From assembly GCA_050122535.1 (NCBI GenBank), contig JASFIT010000191.1, forward strand, positions 1-8,659: a DNA stretch of 8,659 nucleotides, read 5' to 3'. Below, in pieces: positions 5,642 to 8,659 of the stretch. Numbering within the stretch: position 1 is the first letter of the stretch; every line of letters begins with the position of its first letter. Position numbers and translations under genes: made by a program. This stretch comes from JASFEQ01 sp050122535 (lineage in GTDB: Bacteria; Desulfobacterota; DSM-4660; Desulfatiglandales; HGW-15). The notes beneath the pieces are model-generated. The model was not told the DNA's origin. It did not search any database and saw only the letters and a program-made list of their open reading frames with translations.

Positions 5642-6366
5642 TGATGAAGATTCTTGATGACTTGATTTCTTTTCTTGATCTGGAAACAAGCGTGAGAGAA
5701 ATCCGCCAAGGCGTATTTCATACCGGGGTTCTGACTCGCAACTGTGGGCTGGCATCAAGCCTTCCACGAGATGCGTTAAGACAGGAGCGCCCCTTAGTAA
5801 AGGAACCCGGAACCTTATTGCAGAAGAGTGCGTTGGAGCTGGCTCACTTGGCGCACTCCGAAAGCATCCTCGAGGCAGCCATTGGCATGGCAACCATCAA
5901 TTCCCTCATCCCAATTGATTTGGAGAGTTGTGTGGAGCTCAACGCCCGTGACCTTATCGCTGAGAAGGGGCAAGGGAAGAGGATAGCCATGGTGGGACAC
6001 TTCCCTTTCATCCCCAAACTCCGTGAACTCGCAAAAGCGCTGTGGGTCATTGAAAAAAATCCGCGGGAAGACGATTTCACTGAAGAGCAGGCTGAGAACT
6101 TGATCCCGCAAGCCGATGTGGTTGGCATTACCGGTACGGCATTTACAAATCATACTTTTGAGAATTTGCTCAAGTTTTGCCCTCCTCATGCCTACGTGGT
6201 GGTGTTGGGTGATACGACTCCCCTGTCTCCGTTTCTGTTTGATTATGGCGTGGATGCCATATCCGGTACAAAAGTCGTGGATCCTGAACTGGCTTTGCGG
6301 TGCGTGAGTGAGGGAGCAAACTTCAGACAAATCAGAGGCGTCAAACGACTGACCATGGTGAGATAA
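5641..6366 (+). CDS. DUF4213/DUF364 protein, putative heavy-metal chelation family
   Basis: The 241-residue protein has an N-terminal DUF4213-like part (about 1-95) and a C-terminal DUF364 part (about 110-236). Hallmarks are GHFPFI (119-124), ITGTAFTNHT (163-172), LGDTTPLSP (189-197) and LFDYGVDAISGT (199-210). The family is described as a putative heavy-metal chelation domain and is often found near metal or cofactor genes in anaerobes; its reaction is unproven. ATG 5641 and ATG 5644 are both possible; neither has a clear ribosome site, but ATG 5641 overlaps the stop of the upstream small frame. The stop is followed by a dyad (6357-6379) without a T run. The metal-linked DUF134/DUF5320 genes follow from their own promoter. 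Confidence 0.88.
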   Translation: MMKILDDLISFLDLETSVREIRQGVFHTGVLTRNCGLASSLPRDALRQERPLVKEPGTLLQKSALELAHLAHSESILEAAIGMATINSLIPIDLESCVELNARDLIAEKGQGKRIAMVGHFPFIPKLRELAKALWVIEKNPREDDFTEEQAENLIPQADVVGITGTAFTNHTFENLLKFCPPHAYVVVLGDTTPLSPFLFDYGVDAISGTKVVDPELALRCVSEGANFRQIRGVKRLTMVR

Positions 6367-6454
6367 ACCCCATCTCATCAGCCCGATAGTGTATAACGCA
6401 CCGACCAAAAACCCTTCCCCAAAAAAGAAATGGTCTTATGCTCAAAATTTTTAC

Positions 6455-6482
6455 TTGACTTTCAGACTCGAATAGCTATATT
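6455..6482 (+). promoter_or_regulatory. Sigma-70-type promoter for DUF134-DUF5320
   Basis: TTGACT (6455-6460) is one base from the -35 consensus. The -10 is TATATT (6477-6482, 16-base gap) or TATTAT (6479-6484, 18-base gap). The palindrome at 6479-6502 overlaps the -10, so regulator binding would block transcription. Confidence 0.65.
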
Positions 6483-6502
6483 ATGAGCGTAAGCTCATAA
6501 TA
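6479..6502 (+). promoter_or_regulatory. Palindromic operator over the -10 element
   Basis: TATTATGAGC-GTAA-GCTCATAATA is a perfect dyad with 10-base arms, ending 10 bases before the DUF134 start codon. Its position fits repression by a small HTH protein. Autoregulation by the DUF134 protein encoded next is the likeliest arrangement, which is inference. Confidence 0.7.
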
Positions 6503-6512
6503 AGAGGGCAAG

Positions 6513-6851
6513 ATGCCAAGACCAAGAAAGCTCAGATATGTTCAGGGACGTCCCATTGTTGAGGCCTTTCTTCCCAGCAGGGTACCCCCATGGGGGAGGG
6601 AAGAGGTTTTGCTTCCTGTAGAAGGCCTCGAGGCGATCAGGCTGAATGATTTTCAGGGTTTGGATCAGGAGACAGCCGCTGCGATGATGAATGTTTCACG
6701 CCAGACCTTTGGAAGGATTCTGGCCGATGCAAGGGCTGTGGTGGCTGATGCTCTGGTTATGGGCAAGGTCCTCAAAATTGAGGGTGGACATTTTGAGATG
6801 CCGCCCCGAGGAAGAAGAAGGCGCCGCCGCGGATGGGGCGGTGCATTTTGA
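6513..6851 (+). CDS. DUF134 family DNA-binding protein
   Basis: The 112-residue protein matches the DUF134 family: start MPRPRK, the segment GLEAIRLNDFQGLDQETAA, and a helix-turn-helix (about 50-74) with NVSRQTFGRIL as recognition helix. Similar proteins are often encoded next to DUF5320 and NifX/NifB-type metal-cofactor proteins, and are presumed transcription regulators. The C-terminus is unusually basic: an Arg run at 101-106, then GWGGAF. ATG at 6513 follows AGAGGG (6503-6508). It is separated from the DUF5320 gene by 14 bases including a strong ribosome site, so the two form an operon. It probably binds the palindrome directly upstream. Confidence 0.92.
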   Translation: MPRPRKLRYVQGRPIVEAFLPSRVPPWGREEVLLPVEGLEAIRLNDFQGLDQETAAAMMNVSRQTFGRILADARAVVADALVMGKVLKIEGGHFEMPPRGRRRRRRGWGGAF

Positions 6852-6865
6852 AAGGAGGTGTGACT

Positions 6866-7231
6866 ATGCCAAGATTTGACGGAACAGGTCCCGCTGGAGA
6901 TGGCCCCATGACTGGCGGAGGTTTTGGATATTGTAACCCCGCCGGAAAGGCTCGCCGTGCATACGGAGGGTGGGCCCCCGGTTATGGTCGTGGCTTTGGT
7001 GGAGGACGCGGCTTTGGTGGAGGACGCGGCTTTGGTTCTTGCGGCCGGGGCCGAGGGTATGGCTGGGGAAGTTGGTATGGACCCGCTTACGGGCCAGCAT
7101 ACGCCAGCCCTAATGCCACGAGCCCTGAGGGCGAGCTCAGTATGCTTCGAGATGAGGCCAATGCGATCAAAGACGACCTTGATGCCATAAACAAGCGGAT
7201 TGAGGAGTTGGAAAAAGGGTCTTCAGAATAG
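6866..7231 (+). CDS. DUF5320 family Gly-rich protein
   Basis: The 121-residue protein begins MPRFDGTGPAGDGPMTGGG-FGYC, the DUF5320 signature. A Gly/Arg/Tyr-rich stretch (about 38-80) with GFGGGR repeats follows, then a C-terminal coiled coil (about 91-117, LSMLRDEANAIKDDLDAINK). Cys23 is conserved in the family and Cys59 is extra. The role is unknown; the family accompanies metal-cofactor and DUF134 genes. ATG at 6866 follows AAAGGAGGTG (6851-6860), a near-perfect ribosome site, which overrides an in-frame GTG upstream. High expression is likely. The GFGGGR stretch rests on an exact 18-base tandem repeat, a site prone to length change. Confidence 0.9.
   Translation: MPRFDGTGPAGDGPMTGGGFGYCNPAGKARRAYGGWAPGYGRGFGGGRGFGGGRGFGSCGRGRGYGWGSWYGPAYGPAYASPNATSPEGELSMLRDEANAIKDDLDAINKRIEELEKGSSE
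6992..7036 (+). repeat. 18-base tandem repeat in the DUF5320 gene
   Basis: GGCTTTGGTGGAGGACGC occurs at 6992-7009 and 7010-7027, followed by a half copy (7028-7036). It encodes GFGGGR and keeps the frame, so slippage would change the number of Gly-rich units without breaking the protein. Confidence 0.85.
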
Positions 7232-7285
7232 TCTGACCGCTGACTGGTGAAACATTTAAGCCTTCCTAAAAGGACCACAGGGCAA

Positions 7286-7315
7286 ATAGGGGCGGGGCTG
7301 GGGACCCGCTCCTAT
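7286..7315 (+). terminator. Strong hairpin after DUF5320, possible terminator
   Basis: ATAGGGGCGGG (7286-7296) pairs with CCCGCTCCTAT (7305-7315) over 11 base pairs with one G-T pair and an 8-base loop. It lies 54 bases after the DUF5320 stop and before promoter P3. There is no T run directly after it, so it may be a non-canonical terminator or an mRNA stabiliser. Confidence 0.5.
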
Positions 7316-7409
7316 CGCTAACTTCATCTATCTTATCTCATTACTCCGGTGTCTTCCGCCTACCTCAATTAGTCCAACCCGTTTATCAAACCTGTGTAAT
7401 CTTTTCCAT

Positions 7410-7448
7410 TTCGAACATTTGCGAAAAGCAATTTTGAAATTCTTCTAA
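7410..7448 (+). promoter_or_regulatory. Tandem dyad, upstream activator site 3
   Basis: TTCGAACATTTGCGAA (7410-7425) and TTTGAAATTCTTCTAA (7433-7448) are 23 bp apart, as at 19-57 and 3906-3944. The first unit shares ATTTGCGAAAAG with site 1. Its end is 86 bases before the GG of P3. A short inverted repeat TCTGG-N4-CCAGA (7450-7463) follows directly. Confidence 0.8.
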
Positions 7449-7532
7449 ATCTGGCTGACCAGAAGAAGTGTCGACTAGCACCAATAAAGATAAGTATTTG
7501 AATTTATATTATTTTGGCAAATTACATCTTGC

Positions 7533-7548
7533 TGGCATGTTTCATGCT
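7533..7548 (+). promoter_or_regulatory. rpoN-dependent promoter: Sigma-54 promoter P3
   Basis: TGGCATGTTTCATGCT has GG at 7534-7535 and GC at 7546-7547 with a 10-base gap. Transcription would start near 7559, only 15 bases before the GTG at 7574 but 84 before the ATG at 7643. Confidence 0.88.
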
Positions 7549-7573
7549 TGAAGAAGTTTAGCAACAGAAAACA

Positions 7574-7996
7574 GTGAAGTTAACCGATATCTTGATCACC
7601 GTTTCGGGGGAAAAAGTGGATCTATTTGGCAAACTGAAAGAAATGAAAATGCTGCTTATCGATGACGATGAGTGGATAAGAGATTCCCTGAGCTTATTCT
7701 TTGAGGGAGAGGGATGCCATTTGGTGGCAGTTGAGACGGCTGAAGAGGGTATGGAAGAACTGCAAGGGAAAGACTATGACATTATCATCGTCGATTACCG
7801 GTTACCAGGTATGGATGGCCTGGAATTTTTAGAAAGGATTAAAGAGTCCCATCCAAATGCCTTGACTCTGCTCATCACAGCCTATGGAAGCAGAGATGTT
7901 TTTTTGAAGGCGAGTAAGGTCGGGGTCCAGGGTTTCATTGATAAACCGTTCACAATCAGGACAATTGAGGATTCTCTATCGCAGTTGATCGAATAA
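7574..7996 (+). CDS. Stand-alone canonical response regulator (receiver only)
   Basis: The 140-residue frame has a complete receiver domain with all catalytic residues (numbered from GTG 7574): acidic cluster D30-D31-D32, phosphoacceptor D74 in IIVDYRLPGMDG, T102 in LITAYG and K124 in DKPF. No output domain follows, so it acts CheY-like by binding a partner or as a phosphorelay step. The start is uncertain: GTG 7574 adds 23 residues, while ATG 7643 (KMLLIDDDE) or ATG 7649 is closer to the usual receiver start; none has a strong ribosome site. It is the only gene clearly behind sigma-54 promoter P3. No histidine kinase is in the window. It contrasts with the impaired receiver encoded at 256. 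Confidence 0.88.
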   Translation: MKLTDILITVSGEKVDLFGKLKEMKMLLIDDDEWIRDSLSLFFEGEGCHLVAVETAEEGMEELQGKDYDIIIVDYRLPGMDGLEFLERIKESHPNALTLLITAYGSRDVFLKASKVGVQGFIDKPFTIRTIEDSLSQLIE

Positions 7997-8026
7997 TGCG
8001 TGCAATATGTATCTTCAGCATTCATA

Positions 8027-8078
8027 GGACTCAGACCAACCATGTACTCCTATTTTCAATAGGGCTTGAATGGAGTCC
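8027..8078 (+). other. Nested inverted repeats between two genes
   Basis: GGACTC (8027-8032) pairs with GAGTCC (8073-8078), and inside it CCTATT (8049-8054) pairs with AATAGG (8058-8063) around a 3-base loop. ACTCC at 8046-8050 can also pair with GGAGT at 8072-8076, giving an alternative fold. This is either an RNA structure between the response regulator and the next gene or a DNA-binding site; no T run follows. Confidence 0.4.
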
Positions 8079-8190
8079 GACAATCTCAACAACCCTTATC
8101 GATACTTGGTTAAGATACCAGTTATTTGTGAGAAGGGTGCAAGGCTGTAGTTTATGAACTCTCATGGGATGAAGAAAGGAGAGAGCTAAA

Positions 8191-8659
8191 ATGACAAATA
8201 AAACGTCTACAGAGGACATATTTAGAGAGCTTGAACAAAAAGCAAATGAATATCTTGAAATCTCTGGCAACTGTGCTCAATCCTCTTTTTTGGCGCTTCA
8301 AGAGCAGTTTGGACTCGACGGCGGCCCGATTTTAAAGGCTCTCACTCCTTTTCCTGGACTTGCTTTCAGGGGCGAGGTTTGTGGCACAGTCGTTGGCTGC
8401 ACAATGGCGTTGGGCCTGGTCTTTGGACGAGAAAGGCTCGATGACTGGGGCGGGTATATTCACTCAATACCACCCGTTAGAGCGTTTTTCCGCCACTTCA
8501 AAAAGGAGGTGGGCAGCATTGTATGCGGTGACATTGTGAAGTCGGAATTTGGTGAGAGGTTCGACTTGGTAGAGCCCACCGAGACCAAGAGATGGCTAAA
8601 AGCGGGCGCCCTTGAGAAGTGTGCTGCTGTGCTTGGAAAAGGTGTTCGAATTGCGGCAG
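8191..8659 (+). CDS. C_GCAxxG_C_C family redox-type protein (3' end cut)
   Basis: The frame is open from ATG 8191 to the window edge (156 residues, no stop). Cysteines at 28 (ISGNCAQSSF), 64 and 70 (GEVCGTVVGCTMALG), 112 and 144 match the spacing of the C_GCAxxG_C_C family, putative redox-active proteins of anaerobes with unproven function. No signal peptide or membrane segment is evident. GAAAGGAGAG (8174-8183) is a strong ribosome site. The gap of 194 bases from the response regulator has no convincing promoter, so it may be read from P3 or from an unseen promoter. The family call is from memory of its pattern; the full length cannot be judged here. Confidence 0.82.
   Translation, partial: MTNKTSTEDIFRELEQKANEYLEISGNCAQSSFLALQEQFGLDGGPILKALTPFPGLAFRGEVCGTVVGCTMALGLVFGRERLDDWGGYIHSIPPVRAFFRHFKKEVGSIVCGDIVKSEFGERFDLVEPTETKRWLKAGALEKCAAVLGKGVRIAA

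Noticed and set aside
5815..6408. Long open frame on the - strand (197 codons)
   Set aside because: It lies antisense to the DUF364 gene, which has clear family motifs. It has no recognisable domain and is a shadow frame.
6992..7036. Tandem repeat as a possible CRISPR or regulatory repeat
   Set aside because: There are no spacers; the repeat is in frame and encodes Gly-rich GFGGGR units.
143..7548. IHF sites between activator elements and promoters
   Set aside because: I looked for WATCAA-N4-TTR in the three spacers and found no convincing match, although the spacers are A+T-rich.
1..8659. tRNA, rRNA, insertion sequence, integrase or toxin-antitoxin genes
   Set aside because: I saw no transposase, integrase, terminal repeats, tRNA-like cloverleaf or rRNA sequence on either strand.

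Overview
The window looks like chromosomal DNA of an anaerobic, probably sulfate-reducing bacterium of the Desulfobacterota (former Deltaproteobacteria). The reasons are the gene content (an HdrC-type 4Fe-4S protein, DUF1638, DUF364/DUF4213, DUF134, DUF5320 and C_GCAxxG_C_C families, two universal stress proteins), clear sigma-54 promoters, and frequent GTG/TTG starts behind strong Shine-Dalgarno sites. This assignment is inference. All supported genes lie on the + strand.

Layout. 1-1190: a sigma-54 promoter drives an atypical receiver-domain protein and a small unknown protein. 1272-1769: a universal stress protein. 1918-3730: a DUF1638 protein, the remnant of a corrinoid adenosyltransferase gene that overlaps its stop codon, a Cys-rich cyclic-nucleotide-binding-fold protein, and an HdrC-like iron-sulfur protein with no HdrA/HdrB beside it. 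3731-4582: a second sigma-54 promoter and two small genes, one a zinc ribbon. 4583-5013: 431 bases with no gene I can support. 5014-6366: a second universal stress protein, a possible 31-residue membrane peptide, and a DUF4213/DUF364 protein coupled to it by a TAATG overlap. 6455-7231: a sigma-70-type promoter with a palindromic operator, then DUF134 and DUF5320 genes. 7410-7996: a third sigma-54 promoter and a canonical stand-alone response regulator. 8191-end: a C_GCAxxG_C_C family protein cut by the window edge.

The main discovery is regulatory. Three sigma-54 promoters (GG/GC elements at 144/156, 4030/4042 and 7534/7546) each carry the same upstream element: two 16-bp dyads of the form TTNGAA-N4-TKCKAA, repeated with a 23-bp period. 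The distance to the -24 GG is constant (86-87 bases from the end of the element). This is how a binding site for a single sigma-54 activator would look. It would define a local regulon of a phosphorylation-impaired receiver protein, small unknown proteins, a zinc ribbon and a canonical receiver protein. The activator itself is not in the window.

Taken together, the genes suggest a redox, energy or metal stress response: receiver proteins, Usp proteins and a cNMP-fold sensor next to Fe-S and metal-associated proteins. The link between regulation and physiology is inference; the promoter architecture is read directly from the sequence.
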